From Candidatus Aminicenantes bacterium (GTDB taxonomy: Bacteria; Acidobacteriota; Aminicenantia; Aminicenantales; UBA4085): a DNA stretch of 64,000 bases. The stretch is from NCBI GenBank assembly GCA_026393855.1, contig JAPKZJ010000072.1:1-64000 (forward strand). The letters run 5' to 3'. Positions 44,606-53,885 of the stretch are shown in pieces; position 1 is the stretch's first letter; each line of letters opens with the position of its first letter. Position numbers and translations under genes: made by a program. The notes under the pieces were generated by a model. The model saw nothing but the letters and a program-made list of their open reading frames with translations, searched no databases and had not been told where the DNA came from.

Positions 44606-47353
44606 TTATCGTTTTACCGTAATCAGGTTCCGCTTGCGCAATTCCTCCACCGCCGGCTTCCAGCCCCCCGGCGCAGCCCATAAATAATAAGAAAAGTACC
44701 GCCGCGTTTTCTGAAAGATGGGCACCCAGGGTTGGAACTCGGCGTAATAGTGGTTCGATTCGCCGTTGGAGGGGTGGTTCATCCACATGTGCAGGAATTC
44801 GGGCTCATCGACCGGGAAGGCGCCGACGAAGGCGAGGTCCTCGGTTTCGTCGTAGCCGGCGTTCCAGCCTTCCACGGGATAGAGCACTCGGCCGAAATAC
44901 TCCTCGGGCCGCATCCGGAATTCCGAGAGGCCGCCCTTTTCCGGCACGACGAAGAGGTCCTCGAGCCAATGCCGCTGGCCGAGCTCCAGGATCGGCTGCG
45001 GTCCGAGCATGTTGAGCTCGGGGTTGACGAAGTCCATGGCGAAGCGGACCTCAAGGAGCGGCGAGTCGCCGTAGAGGGTGAAGATCTTCTCCATGCGGTT
45101 GCCGAAATAGTCAGCTGTCATCCGGACACGCACGAACGTCCCTTCGGACCGGACGATCTCGGCCTCATAGACCTTGTGGGTTTCGATGCTGGCTTGGCCC
45201 AGGAAATCCTCGAACCCGCCGTAGGGATAGAAGCCGCGCTCGCGGAACGGCCGCCGGTCGGTGCTCGTTTCCTTCTCCGGCCAGAGCTTGAAGAGGACGT
45301 TGTCGCCCTTGGCCTTGATGGTGTATTCGATGACCCGCGCCCCCGTCGTCAGCAGGACGGCCTTGATGCGCGAGTTCTCCAGCCGGTATTCCATAATCCC
45401 GTCGCCGTTCAAGTCGACGGGCGTGCAGACGGCCCGGCCGGCTGCCGCTTCGACGCCGATCCGGCTCTTCGATTCGGCGCCCAGGGCCGTGACGACGGCT
45501 TCATAGCCGCCGGGAGGGAGGGTCAGCGCGACCTGCGTCTCGCTCCAGCCGCCCGCCGGGATGGTCGCTCGGACCTCGCGCTCGAAGACTTTTTTCCGAT
45601 CTCCGACGCGGTAAACCGCCACCCGGAAGGGGACCTCGGCCGCATCGGAGAAATTGTGGATGGCCACCGGCAGATCGACAGCCGGCGCTTGGCCGTAGAG
45701 CAGCGACGGCAGGGAGACCGCGGGCGGAAGATCGAGGATGGCCAGGGTTCGTTTTCTCCCCCCAGGCCAGGCGAATTCGACCAGGACGGGATTGGTCCGT
45801 CCCATCGCGTCTTGGCTCAAGGTTAGGCGGAAGCTCTCCATGGCCGGAGGGCCTGGGGCGAGGGTCGCTTCCCGATTCGCGCTTCCGACGACCGAGAGCT
45901 CCGGGCCCGTGCGGACCGAGAGCTTTCCGGCCAGGGCCTCCGGTCCTTCATTCGCCAGCCGGACCGTCAGGGTCCGGCCCTGGACTTCGGCCGCGAGCTG
46001 GACGGCGTCCCCGAAAGCGTCCTCCAAATAAGCCCGGTCGAGCCAAAGCATTTGCAGGGCGGATCGGAAGAGCCGCGGGCCCATCATCTTGCCCAGCGGC
46101 AGAATCCCGACCTCGCGCCGCTCGAGAATTGCCTTCCACATGGTTTCCCGGTTGAACGGCTCGCCCTTGGGTGTCAAGAGGACCATGGCGGCGGGGGCGT
46201 CCTCGCGGATCATCCCCGTCTGCAGGATAAAGGGCGTGTTCTCCTCGTCGGCCTGCCTCTTGTTGCCTTCGATGGCGATGACCCCGTCGTAGGCGAAGCG
46301 ATCGCATTCGGGGGCGAAGAGGGGACGGAAAAGATATCCCCCGCGCTCCTTGACGAACTTGATCCATTCCTCCTCGGTCGGCATGTCCTGGATCATGAGG
46401 CCGTCCCAGCTTCGCAAGCCGTAGGCGATCGTCCCCAGGCTGTGGGTGGCCTTGCCCGTGCCGACGTCCGTGACGACGTCCAGGCCGATCTTGCCCAGCC
46501 ATTCGGGAAGCTGGGGCTGGAGAAGAAAGTCCATATAGCCATTGAAAGTGAACCAATCGTTGCCTTGGTTCAGCCCCTTGGCGATGACTTCGAGCGGGTG
46601 GCCGGGGAAGCAGGTCACGCTGTGGAGGAGCGTGCCCGTCCCGAACCAGCCGCGGTGAAGGCCGTAGCGGGCGGTGACGTCGGCGGTGTCCGTGAGGAGC
46701 GAGGCGAACCGGGCTCGATCCTCAGGCTTGTCCGAGAGGACGACGAAAAGCCGCCGGGCCCCGTCCCGCAGAACGAAGGCGCTGAGGGGGGAATAGTCCT
46801 TGGCCCTTGACTGATGCCCCGCGCGGGGACTTTGCGGACCGGCCATCGCCGCCAGCCGGCGTCCGGCTTCGGACCCGAACGGCGAGAAGACGAGAAGCGG
46901 CCGGTCGGAATCGGCCAGGGCCGTATCGACCGCGGCCGGGGCGGGATCTTCGAGCCTCCGGACCGGCGCCGCCAGATACTCCGCCATGAAGCCTTCTTCC
47001 ATTTCCAAGCCGGGGAGCCCCAGCTCTTCCGCCGTGTCGCGCTTGGCCTGGGCGACGGCGGCCTCGACGTCGAGGGTGCTCATCTGGAACAGATTGCCGT
47101 ACTGGTTCCAAACCCACGCCAGATCATGCCAATAATTGGTATATCCGCTGAACGCGCCCGCGGTTCGAATGAGGGGAGACGGCGCCGTTCCTGCCGATGG
47201 CGCGGCCCGCTTGAAGCGGCCCAACGGCCCTTCGGCTTGCGTCTTTTCCGCGGTTGCGGCCCGAAGGCCCGAGGCCGCGATCCCCAAGGCCAAGACTGAC
47301 AACGCGACGACAAGTCCTGAAGCGCGTCTGCGGGGGCGGTCGAAATTGGGCAT
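44606..47353 (-). CDS. Large exported protein of unknown function with C-terminal mutarotase-like beta-sandwich
   Basis: About 915 residues from ATG 47353 (SD GGGAGGG; ATG 47389 less likely). The signal peptide (VVALSVLALGIAASGLRA) sends it out of the cytoplasm. The first roughly 450 residues (GYTNYWHDLAWVWNQYG, FNGYMDFLLQPQLPEWLG, RGGYLFRPLFAPECDRF) match no family I recognise. The middle holds Ig-like beta-sandwiches (GPPAMESFRLTLSQDAMG, LPPGGYEAVVTALG). The last 250 residues (RIKAVLLTTGARVIEYTIKA, FYPYGGFEDFLGQ, WMNHPSNGESNHYYAEFQPW) look like a galactose-mutarotase-like or DUF5107-type sugar-binding fold. A carbohydrate-active role is plausible; no catalytic residues can be named. It is monocistronic. 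Confidence 0.65.
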   Translation of the reverse strand: MPNFDRPRRRASGLVVALSVLALGIAASGLRAATAEKTQAEGPLGRFKRAAPSAGTAPSPLIRTAGAFSGYTNYWHDLAWVWNQYGNLFQMSTLDVEAAVAQAKRDTAEELGLPGLEMEEGFMAEYLAAPVRRLEDPAPAAVDTALADSDRPLLVFSPFGSEAGRRLAAMAGPQSPRAGHQSRAKDYSPLSAFVLRDGARRLFVVLSDKPEDRARFASLLTDTADVTARYGLHRGWFGTGTLLHSVTCFPGHPLEVIAKGLNQGNDWFTFNGYMDFLLQPQLPEWLGKIGLDVVTDVGTGKATHSLGTIAYGLRSWDGLMIQDMPTEEEWIKFVKERGGYLFRPLFAPECDRFAYDGVIAIEGNKRQADEENTPFILQTGMIREDAPAAMVLLTPKGEPFNRETMWKAILERREVGILPLGKMMGPRLFRSALQMLWLDRAYLEDAFGDAVQLAAEVQGRTLTVRLANEGPEALAGKLSVRTGPELSVVGSANREATLAPGPPAMESFRLTLSQDAMGRTNPVLVEFAWPGGRKRTLAILDLPPAVSLPSLLYGQAPAVDLPVAIHNFSDAAEVPFRVAVYRVGDRKKVFEREVRATIPAGGWSETQVALTLPPGGYEAVVTALGAESKSRIGVEAAAGRAVCTPVDLNGDGIMEYRLENSRIKAVLLTTGARVIEYTIKAKGDNVLFKLWPEKETSTDRRPFRERGFYPYGGFEDFLGQASIETHKVYEAEIVRSEGTFVRVRMTADYFGNRMEKIFTLYGDSPLLEVRFAMDFVNPELNMLGPQPILELGQRHWLEDLFVVPEKGGLSEFRMRPEEYFGRVLYPVEGWNAGYDETEDLAFVGAFPVDEPEFLHMWMNHPSNGESNHYYAEFQPWVPIFQKTRRYFSYYLWAAPGGWKPAVEELRKRNLITVKR

Positions 47354-47529
47354 GGAGGATCCCTCCCGATGGATTTCGTTCCGGCCCATTCTATCAGATT
47401 CCCGGAGCTTCCGGAGAGGGCCGGTCCCGGGCCGGAATTGCGGCGCCGGCGTGGCTCGGCTACAATGATTCCCTGAGTGAGAATTTCCCGTCCGCCGAGC
47501 GTCTGGATTAAATGAGGAGGGATGGGACG

Positions 47530-48462
47530 ATGGCCAGCGAGCTGATAAACCTCGAGATTCCGCGGCGCTTCCGACCCTGGCTCCGGATCGGGACCTGTTC
47601 CTGGAAGTACGATTCCTGGAAGGGCCTCATCTACGACTCGGAGAAAACTTATAAGGCCCAGGACTACCTTCCCGACTACGCCAAGCGCCTGGGCTCGGTG
47701 GAGGTCGACCAGTGGTTCTGGAGCCTGTTCCCGGCCGGCATCCGCCTGCCCGAACCGCGCGACGTCCGCCGCTACGCCGAGGCCGTCCCGGACGATTTCG
47801 TCTTTACCGTCAAGGCGCCTAATGCCCTGACCCTGACCCATTTCTACGCCAAGCTGGACGGAGCCGATAAGGCTTTCGCCGGCCGGCCCAACAGCTCTTT
47901 CCTGAAGATCGACCTGCTCGAACGGTTCCTCGACCGGTTGGCTCCCTTCGGCAAAAAGCTGGGGCCGATCATGTTCCAATTCGAATACCTGAACCGGCAG
48001 AAGATGCCGAACCGCGACGCTTTCCTGGAGGCGATGGGCGGATTTCTGGACAAAGCCCCCAAGGGCTTCGCCTATGCCCTCGAAACCCGCAACCCGAATT
48101 ACTTGGGCCCGGAGCTTTTCGACTTTCTCAAGGGTCGCTCCATCGGGTTCGTCTACCTGGACGGATATTACATGCCGCCGATCGGGGGCATCTTCGAGGC
48201 CCACCATCCCCGGACTGCGCCGTTCAATGTGGTTCGCCTGCACGGCGGCGACCGGGGCGAGATCGAGAAGGAGACGGGCGAAGTCTGGAACAAGATCGTA
48301 GCTCCCAAGCCCGAAGCGTTGAAAGCCGCGGCGGCGATCACGGTTGAGAACATCCGTCATAAAATCGTCACGCACCTCAACGTCAACAATCATTTCGAGG
48401 GCAGCGCGCCCCTGACGATCGTCCGCTTCCTCGATGAGCTGAAAAAAGCGACGGCGGGCTGA
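47530..48462 (+). CDS. DUF72 (YecE-like) TIM-barrel protein
   Basis: 310 residues from ATG 47530, just after GAGGAGGG; ATG 47512 lies upstream of that SD. DUF72 marks: LRIGTCSWKYDSWKGLIY, VEVDQWFW, DDFVFTVKAPNALTLTHF, GPIMFQFEY, FAYALETRNPNYL, VRLHGGDRGEIEKETG and NVNNHFEGSAPLT. The fold resembles a UV-endonuclease/xylose-isomerase barrel, but the activity is unknown. It is convergent with the FAD oxidoreductase. Confidence 0.85.
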   Translation: MASELINLEIPRRFRPWLRIGTCSWKYDSWKGLIYDSEKTYKAQDYLPDYAKRLGSVEVDQWFWSLFPAGIRLPEPRDVRRYAEAVPDDFVFTVKAPNALTLTHFYAKLDGADKAFAGRPNSSFLKIDLLERFLDRLAPFGKKLGPIMFQFEYLNRQKMPNRDAFLEAMGGFLDKAPKGFAYALETRNPNYLGPELFDFLKGRSIGFVYLDGYYMPPIGGIFEAHHPRTAPFNVVRLHGGDRGEIEKETGEVWNKIVAPKPEALKAAAAITVENIRHKIVTHLNVNNHFEGSAPLTIVRFLDELKKATAG

Positions 48463-48470
48463 TTCAGATT

Positions 48471-48722
48471 CTTGGCCCAATTCCGGGAAGGGCGGCCCGG
48501 AGTACCGGCCCGGCAACGCTTTGCGTAGTCCTCGCCAGGACGAATTCCTATTCGGTCCTCGCGAGAGCGGCTTCGGGCTCTAGCGATTTCGTCGTTGGCC
48601 GATCTTGCTGCGTTGTTCCCTCGCCACGATCCCGGCAGTAGAAGGAGCCGATCACGCTGCATGATACCGTTGCCCCCAACGGCACACCCCGAACTGATTG
48701 GCCTCCCCGGAATTTGGCGAAG
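48471..48722 (+). repeat. Long inverted-repeat element in a convergent gap (different family)
   Basis: Arms of 21 bases (48471-48491 and 48702-48722) pair at 18 positions around a perfect AATTCCGGG/CCCGGAATT core. They bracket about 210 bases rich in short hairpins. TTTTTTT follows at 48727-48733, so the right side may also terminate plus-strand transcripts. The sequence is unlike the other three repeats. The 318-base gap otherwise holds nothing I can identify. Confidence 0.55.
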
Positions 48723-48780
48723 ATCCTTTTTTTAGGCCCGGCGCGGGCGCAAAGCGAGCGCGGCCGCGGCCGTAAAACGC

Positions 48781-50409
48781 TCACCACGTCTTCATGATCT
48801 CGGCAAAGCACTGCAAGCCGCTCGGGACGACGGCGGCGTATCCGCCGCCGGGGCTCGTCCAAGCGCCTGCAAGATAAAGGTTTTTGATCGGGGTCTTCGG
48901 AGCCATGCGCTGGGGCCCCGAATTGCCGACGGTCTGGTCCCAGCCGTAGATCGCGCCGCGATAATTGCCCGTATAGCGGACGTTGGTCAGCGGGGTGGCG
49001 ATTTCCTTGACCTCGACGGCGCCCCGCAGTCCCGGCAGGAGAGTCCGCTCGACGGCTTCGATCATGATGTCCGCCAGGCGGTTTTTCTCGGCCCGGTAGG
49101 CGTCCTTCCGCCCGGCGAAATAATCGGCTTCGTACTTCAGCCATGGGTCGTAGCCTTGCAGGGTCATGATCGAAAGGGTGTTCTTGCCCGCCGGCGAGTA
49201 ATCCGGGAAAAGATTGTCGTAGAGAGTCAGGCCGAAGCCATTGGCGACATCGCCCCGGACGCAGGCCGCGTAATCGGACTCGATGTCGTAGCCGGAATTC
49301 TTGAAGATCTCCGTGTCTTTGATCCCGGTTTCCTTGATCAAGTTCTTTTTGAGGCCGAGAAAGACCTGAAAAGTGGACAGACTCGGCGTCATCTTGTCCA
49401 TCCGGGCCAGGTAATCCGCGGGGCGCTCGGCGGGCGGCACCATCTTATGGAACAGGTCGTAGGCGTTGGCGTTGGAGACGACGACCCGGGCCCGATACTC
49501 CCGCCCGTCGACGGTCTTGACGCCTTCCGCGGCCTTGTCCCGGACGAGAATCGATTCGACCGGAGAGGACAGCTGGACCGTGCCGCCGCGATCGGCGATG
49601 AACTTGGCCAGGGCGTTGCTGATGGCCTGGGATTTGCCGTGCGGGTAGTACCCGCCCTGGGTCAGGTAGCCGATGGTGGGCAGGGCGTAATAGAACGAGG
49701 ACAGCTTGGACGGCGGAAGGCCGTAGTAGCCCCAGAGCGAAGAGACGAGCCCCTTGAGCTTGGGGTTCTTGACCCGGACGTCGACGAGCGTGCTCCACGG
49801 CTTGCCGAACGCCTTCATCAGGTGGGGAAAGAGCTTGGGGTACTCGGAAAAGGGGGGGGGAGCGGAAGCGGCGGACAATGCGTTGATGTCGCCGGCAATT
49901 CCCGTCATGTCATCGAACAGGGCTTGAATGCCCTCTTTTTCTTCAGGAAATCGATCCGTCAGCAGCTTGATATAGCCGGGGACGTCGCGGGCCGGAACGC
50001 GAATGTCGTCGTCCGGGTAGATGGCCCGGTAGATGTTGGGGTGCGGCGCGAAGGCGACGTCCTTGATCTCCGGAAAGCCCGGGATAAGGTTGTGCACGCC
50101 GTCCCGTTCGCCCACCGTCGTGGAGTGCAGGGAGGCGTCGAAAACAAACCCGCCCGGCCGCTTGAACGTCGTCGCATAGCCGCCCGGCTTGGAGTGCTTC
50201 TCCAGGACGAGCACTTTGAAGCCCTGGCGGGCGAAAGCTGCGCCGCAGCTCAACCCGCCCAGCCCGGCGCCGATGACGATCGCGTCGTAGGCGCCGCCCG
50301 CTTGCGGGCCCCGGCCTCTGGGAAAAGCCGTCCAGTCCCTTCCGGCCAGGGGGATTCCGGCCAGGACGGTCTTTAAAAAATCGCGGCGATCGAGCCGATT
50401 GGGGGTCAT
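48781..50409 (-). CDS. Tat-exported FAD oxidoreductase, phytoene-desaturase/retinol-saturase-like
   Basis: 542 residues. The Tat signal is RLDRRDFLKTVLAGIPLAG. The dinucleotide-binding fold follows (AIVIGAGLGGLSCGAAFARQG, VLVLEKHSKPGGYATTF), and a C-terminal FAD motif is visible (IKNLYLAGAWTSPGGGYAAVV). The middle region and length match CrtI/RetSat-like desaturases and saturases that act on polyprenoid or carotenoid double bonds. No carotenoid genes are nearby, and export by Tat as a folded flavoprotein is unusual for CrtI, so the substrate is open. It is divergent from gatE. Confidence 0.82.
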   Translation of the reverse strand: MTPNRLDRRDFLKTVLAGIPLAGRDWTAFPRGRGPQAGGAYDAIVIGAGLGGLSCGAAFARQGFKVLVLEKHSKPGGYATTFKRPGGFVFDASLHSTTVGERDGVHNLIPGFPEIKDVAFAPHPNIYRAIYPDDDIRVPARDVPGYIKLLTDRFPEEKEGIQALFDDMTGIAGDINALSAASAPPPFSEYPKLFPHLMKAFGKPWSTLVDVRVKNPKLKGLVSSLWGYYGLPPSKLSSFYYALPTIGYLTQGGYYPHGKSQAISNALAKFIADRGGTVQLSSPVESILVRDKAAEGVKTVDGREYRARVVVSNANAYDLFHKMVPPAERPADYLARMDKMTPSLSTFQVFLGLKKNLIKETGIKDTEIFKNSGYDIESDYAACVRGDVANGFGLTLYDNLFPDYSPAGKNTLSIMTLQGYDPWLKYEADYFAGRKDAYRAEKNRLADIMIEAVERTLLPGLRGAVEVKEIATPLTNVRYTGNYRGAIYGWDQTVGNSGPQRMAPKTPIKNLYLAGAWTSPGGGYAAVVPSGLQCFAEIMKTW

Positions 50410-50551
50410 GGGATGAATACTCCTTGGCCGTTTGATTGTATGCCCAATTCCCGACGGTCCGCAAGCGGGGCGACGCCCCCCGGGCGGTCGAACCTTGACA
50501 GCCGGCGGAGGGGCGTGTAAAAAGGTCTTTCGCGGCCAAGGACGCGACTAC

Positions 50552-52489
50552 ATGGCTTATGACTTTGTTTTCAAACCTTTTGCCGACATGACGCCCGAGG
50601 ACTACGCCGCCGTCGGCTTCAAGTCCGGGCTCGAGATCCACCAGCAGCTCCTGACCGAAAAGAAGCTGTTCTGCCGCTGCCCGGCCGGGCGCTACAGCGA
50701 CGCCTACGACGCGGAGATCCTCCGCCATATGCGTCCGACCTTGTCCGAGCTGGGGGAGTACGACGGCACCGCGCTGATGGAGTTCAAGACCAAAAAAGAG
50801 ATCATCTACCGGATCAATCGCGAGACCGTCTGCACCTACGAGATGGACGACACGCCGCCGTTCATGATCGACGAGCAGGCCCTGGATATCGCCTTAAGCA
50901 TCGCCATGCTCTACGAGTGCGTCATGGTCGACGAGCTCCACATCGCCCGCAAACAGTATCTGGACGGGAGCATCCCGACCGGCTTCCAGCGGACGACGAT
51001 CGTCGGTGTGGACGGCCATATCCCGTACCGGGACCGGACGATCCAGATCATCCAGCTCGGGCTGGAGGAGGACGCCTGCCGCGAGGTCAGCGACATCGGC
51101 CACCGCCGCACTTACCTGACCGATCGGCTGGGCATGCCGCTCATCGAGACGGTCACCGGCCCCGACATGCGCACCCCGCTGGAGGTGGCCGAGGTCGCCC
51201 AGATCCTGCGCCGCCTGGTCCGCAGCACGGGCCGGGTCCGTACGGGGCTCGGGGCCGGCCGCGAAGACGTCAACGTCAGCGTCACCGGCGGCACCCGTAT
51301 CGAGATTAAAGGCGTGCCGCGCATCCCGCGCATCCCCCTGCTGACCTATAACGAAGCCATGAGGCAGTGGAACCTGCTCCGCCTGCGCGAGGAGCTGGCC
51401 CGCCGGGGTATCGTCGCCGAGGCGTTCAAGGCCGGAACCGAGGACGTGACCAAAGTGGTCCGGAGGACTAATTATCTGCCTCTGCAGGCCGCCCTCAGCA
51501 GCGGGATGACCGCCTTCGGAATCGTCTTGAGGGGGTTCCGCGGCCTGCTCAACTGGCAGACCCAGACCGGAACGTATTTCCACCAGGAGATCTCCGACCG
51601 CGTCCGGGTCGTGGCCTGCCTGACCCTGCTGCCCAACATCGTCCATTCGGACAGCTTGGGCGAAGGCCTTGCGGGCGGCGAATGGCCGGCCGTCAAGAAG
51701 ATCCTCGGCGCATCCGACAACGATGCCGTCGTGGTCGTCTGGGGGTCCGAGGCCGACGCCAAGCTGGCCGCCCAGGAGACCATCCTGCGGGCCAAAGAGT
51801 CGACGATCGGCATTCCCTCCGAGACCCGCCAGGCCCTGCGGGACGGGACGAACGGATTTGAGCGTATCCTGCCCGGCCCGGACCGGATGTACCCGGACAC
51901 GGATCTCCCGCCCAAGCAGATCGCGGCCGACCGCCTGGCCTGGCTCCAGGCCCGCCTGCCGGTGTCCATCCTGGTCCGCGAGGCCTGGTACCGCGAGATC
52001 GGCGTCCCCAAGGACTTGGTCGAACAGCTCTCCATGTCGCCGTTCGCGCCCGTCTTCGAGACCGCCGTCAAGCGGAGGGGGATCGATCCCAAGCTGGCCG
52101 CGGTCATCCTCGTCCATCATCCCAAGCGGCTTCGGCGCAAGGGGATCACCTCGGCGGCCGGAACGACCGAAGCGGGCGAGGTCTTGGACCAGATCTTCGA
52201 AGCCCTGCAGAACCGACGACTCTATAAGGAAGGCGTCCTGGACTTGCTGGAGGCGGCCCTGACTTCGGGCCGGCCGGTGCCGGTCCTTTGGCCGGAGTTC
52301 ACGGCGGAGGATACGCCGGACCGGGACCAGGCCCGCATCGCCGGCCTGCTGACCGGGCCCCGCTTCCTGGACGCGGGCCGGCGGGAACGGCGGGCCATGG
52401 GCCTGCTGATGGAGAGCTGGCGCGGCCGCACCGACGCCGCGGCCGCCGCCCGGGGCATGGCCGAAGCCCTGCGGAAGGTCGCCCCATGA
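50552..52489 (+). CDS. gatE: Glutamyl-tRNA(Gln) amidotransferase subunit E
   Basis: 645 residues from ATG 50552 (MAYDFVFKPFADM; AAGGA about 10 bases upstream). It activates Glu-tRNA(Gln) with ATP and transfers ammonia to give Gln-tRNA(Gln). It has the GatB/GatE cradle (GFKSGLEIHQQLLTEKKLFCRC, GSIPTGFQRTTIVGVDG, RTYLTDRLGMPLIETVTGPD, TGLGAGREDVNVSV, RIEIKGVPRIPRIPLL). It also carries the GAD-type insert specific to GatE (about 390-490, ending RMYPDTDLPP) and a C-terminal helical tail. Length and insert separate it from bacterial GatB. It overlaps gatD by 4 bases. GatDE is known as the archaeal system, so its presence in an otherwise bacterial segment is notable. Confidence 0.93.
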   Translation: MAYDFVFKPFADMTPEDYAAVGFKSGLEIHQQLLTEKKLFCRCPAGRYSDAYDAEILRHMRPTLSELGEYDGTALMEFKTKKEIIYRINRETVCTYEMDDTPPFMIDEQALDIALSIAMLYECVMVDELHIARKQYLDGSIPTGFQRTTIVGVDGHIPYRDRTIQIIQLGLEEDACREVSDIGHRRTYLTDRLGMPLIETVTGPDMRTPLEVAEVAQILRRLVRSTGRVRTGLGAGREDVNVSVTGGTRIEIKGVPRIPRIPLLTYNEAMRQWNLLRLREELARRGIVAEAFKAGTEDVTKVVRRTNYLPLQAALSSGMTAFGIVLRGFRGLLNWQTQTGTYFHQEISDRVRVVACLTLLPNIVHSDSLGEGLAGGEWPAVKKILGASDNDAVVVVWGSEADAKLAAQETILRAKESTIGIPSETRQALRDGTNGFERILPGPDRMYPDTDLPPKQIAADRLAWLQARLPVSILVREAWYREIGVPKDLVEQLSMSPFAPVFETAVKRRGIDPKLAAVILVHHPKRLRRKGITSAAGTTEAGEVLDQIFEALQNRRLYKEGVLDLLEAALTSGRPVPVLWPEFTAEDTPDRDQARIAGLLTGPRFLDAGRRERRAMGLLMESWRGRTDAAAAARGMAEALRKVAP

Positions 52490-53874
52490 ACGAACCCAAC
52501 CTTTATAAAGGCTACAAAGGCCGGGCCCTCGAGGTCCTGCAGCGCTTCGAAACCGCGGTCTGGTGTGACGCCATGTTTATCACCCCGACAGGGCGCTACA
52601 CCGGCATCGTCCTGCCCCGGTCCGAGACCGCGGACCAGTTCCATATCGTGCTCAAGCTGCGCTCGGGGTACAACATCGGCATTCGGGCCGACCGGGTGAC
52701 CGGCGTCGAGATCTATGGCCGCAAGGAAGCCCACTACAAGATCCCCGAGAAGGCCTTCCCATACGATCCGGTCAAGCCCAAGGTCAAGCTGCTCGGCACG
52801 GGCGGCACCATCGCCAGCCGGCTCGATTACCGAACCGGGGCCGTCATCCCGGCCTTCTCGCCCGGCGAGCTCTACGGTTCCGTGCCGGAGCTGGCCGATA
52901 TCTGTAACCTGGAGACCGAGAAGCTCTTCGGCGTCTTCAGCGAAAACATGGGCCCCGAGCAGTATATCGCCACCGCCAAGGCCATCGGGCGGGAGATCGA
53001 GAAGGGCGTCCAGGGTGTCGTCATCGGCCATGGCACGGACACGATGCACCACACAGCGGCCATCCTGTCGTTCATGGTCCAGAACTCGCCGGTCCCGATC
53101 GTCATGGTCGGCTCCCAGCGCTCCTCGGACCGGCCCTCGTCCGATGCCGCGCTCAACCTGATGCACAGCGTCAAGACGGCGGCCGAGAGCGACATCGCCG
53201 AGGTCATGGTCTGCATGTTCGGGCCGACCTCCGACACGTACGGCCTGCTTCACCGCGGGACCCGGGTCCGGAAGATGCACTCGAGCTACCGCTCGACCTT
53301 TCGGACGATCGGGGACATCCCCATCGCCATGGTCAGCCGGGAGAAGATCACGCCGCTGCGGCAGGACTACAAGCGCCGGCGCCGGGACCGCGAGGTGGTC
53401 ATCAACACGGCCTTCGAGGAGAAGGTGGCCATCGTCTATTACTACCCCAACATGAAGCCGGACATGATCGATTCGCTGATCGACAACGGCTACAAGGGGA
53501 TCATCATCGCGGGGACCGGACTCGGCCACGTCAACAAGCCGCTCTATCCCGCGCTCAAGCGGGCCCAGGACAAGAAGATCGCCGTCTATATGACCGTTCA
53601 GACCCTGTGGGGCTACGTCCAGATGTACGTCTACGACACCGGGCGCGACATGATGGAGCTGGGGGTCGTGCCGGCGGCCAATCTTCTGCCCGAAGTCGGC
53701 TACGTCAAGCTGGCCTGGGCCCTGGGGCAAACGAGCGACTTGGACGAGGTTAAGAAGATCATGCTGACGCCCATCGCCGGCGAGATCACCGAGCGCGAGC
53801 CGTCCAACGGCTACCTCATCTTCCAGGGCGGTATCCCGGAAGTCGAGGAGTTCATCTCCAAGTATCGGAAATAA
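52486..53874 (+). CDS. gatD: Glutamyl-tRNA(Gln) amidotransferase subunit D (asparaginase-like)
   Basis: 462 residues from ATG 52486, within the ATGA overlap with gatE. The N-terminal SH3-like domain (about 1-85, MNEPNLYKGYKGRALEVL) is followed by an L-asparaginase-type domain: GTGGTIASRLDYRTGAV (first catalytic Thr), GHGTDTMHHTA (second Thr/Asp pair) and MVGSQRSSDRPSSDAALNL. It releases ammonia from glutamine or asparagine for GatE. It has normal archaeal GatD length and motif order. The SH3-like domain rules out an ordinary asparaginase. It is followed by repeat copy 2. Confidence 0.94.
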   Translation: MNEPNLYKGYKGRALEVLQRFETAVWCDAMFITPTGRYTGIVLPRSETADQFHIVLKLRSGYNIGIRADRVTGVEIYGRKEAHYKIPEKAFPYDPVKPKVKLLGTGGTIASRLDYRTGAVIPAFSPGELYGSVPELADICNLETEKLFGVFSENMGPEQYIATAKAIGREIEKGVQGVVIGHGTDTMHHTAAILSFMVQNSPVPIVMVGSQRSSDRPSSDAALNLMHSVKTAAESDIAEVMVCMFGPTSDTYGLLHRGTRVRKMHSSYRSTFRTIGDIPIAMVSREKITPLRQDYKRRRRDREVVINTAFEEKVAIVYYYPNMKPDMIDSLIDNGYKGIIIAGTGLGHVNKPLYPALKRAQDKKIAVYMTVQTLWGYVQMYVYDTGRDMMELGVVPAANLLPEVGYVKLAWALGQTSDLDEVKKIMLTPIAGEITEREPSNGYLIFQGGIPEVEEFISKYRK

Positions 53875-53885
53875 TCGGCGCTTCT

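Noticed and set aside
44352-44687. Short proteins readable inside the repeats (for example RNRAGLAFLRTS)
   Set aside because: The same kind of peptide appears in copies 2 and 3 because the DNA repeat is shared, but the frame is broken differently in each copy and no start signals are conserved. The conservation is at nucleotide and structure level, not protein level.
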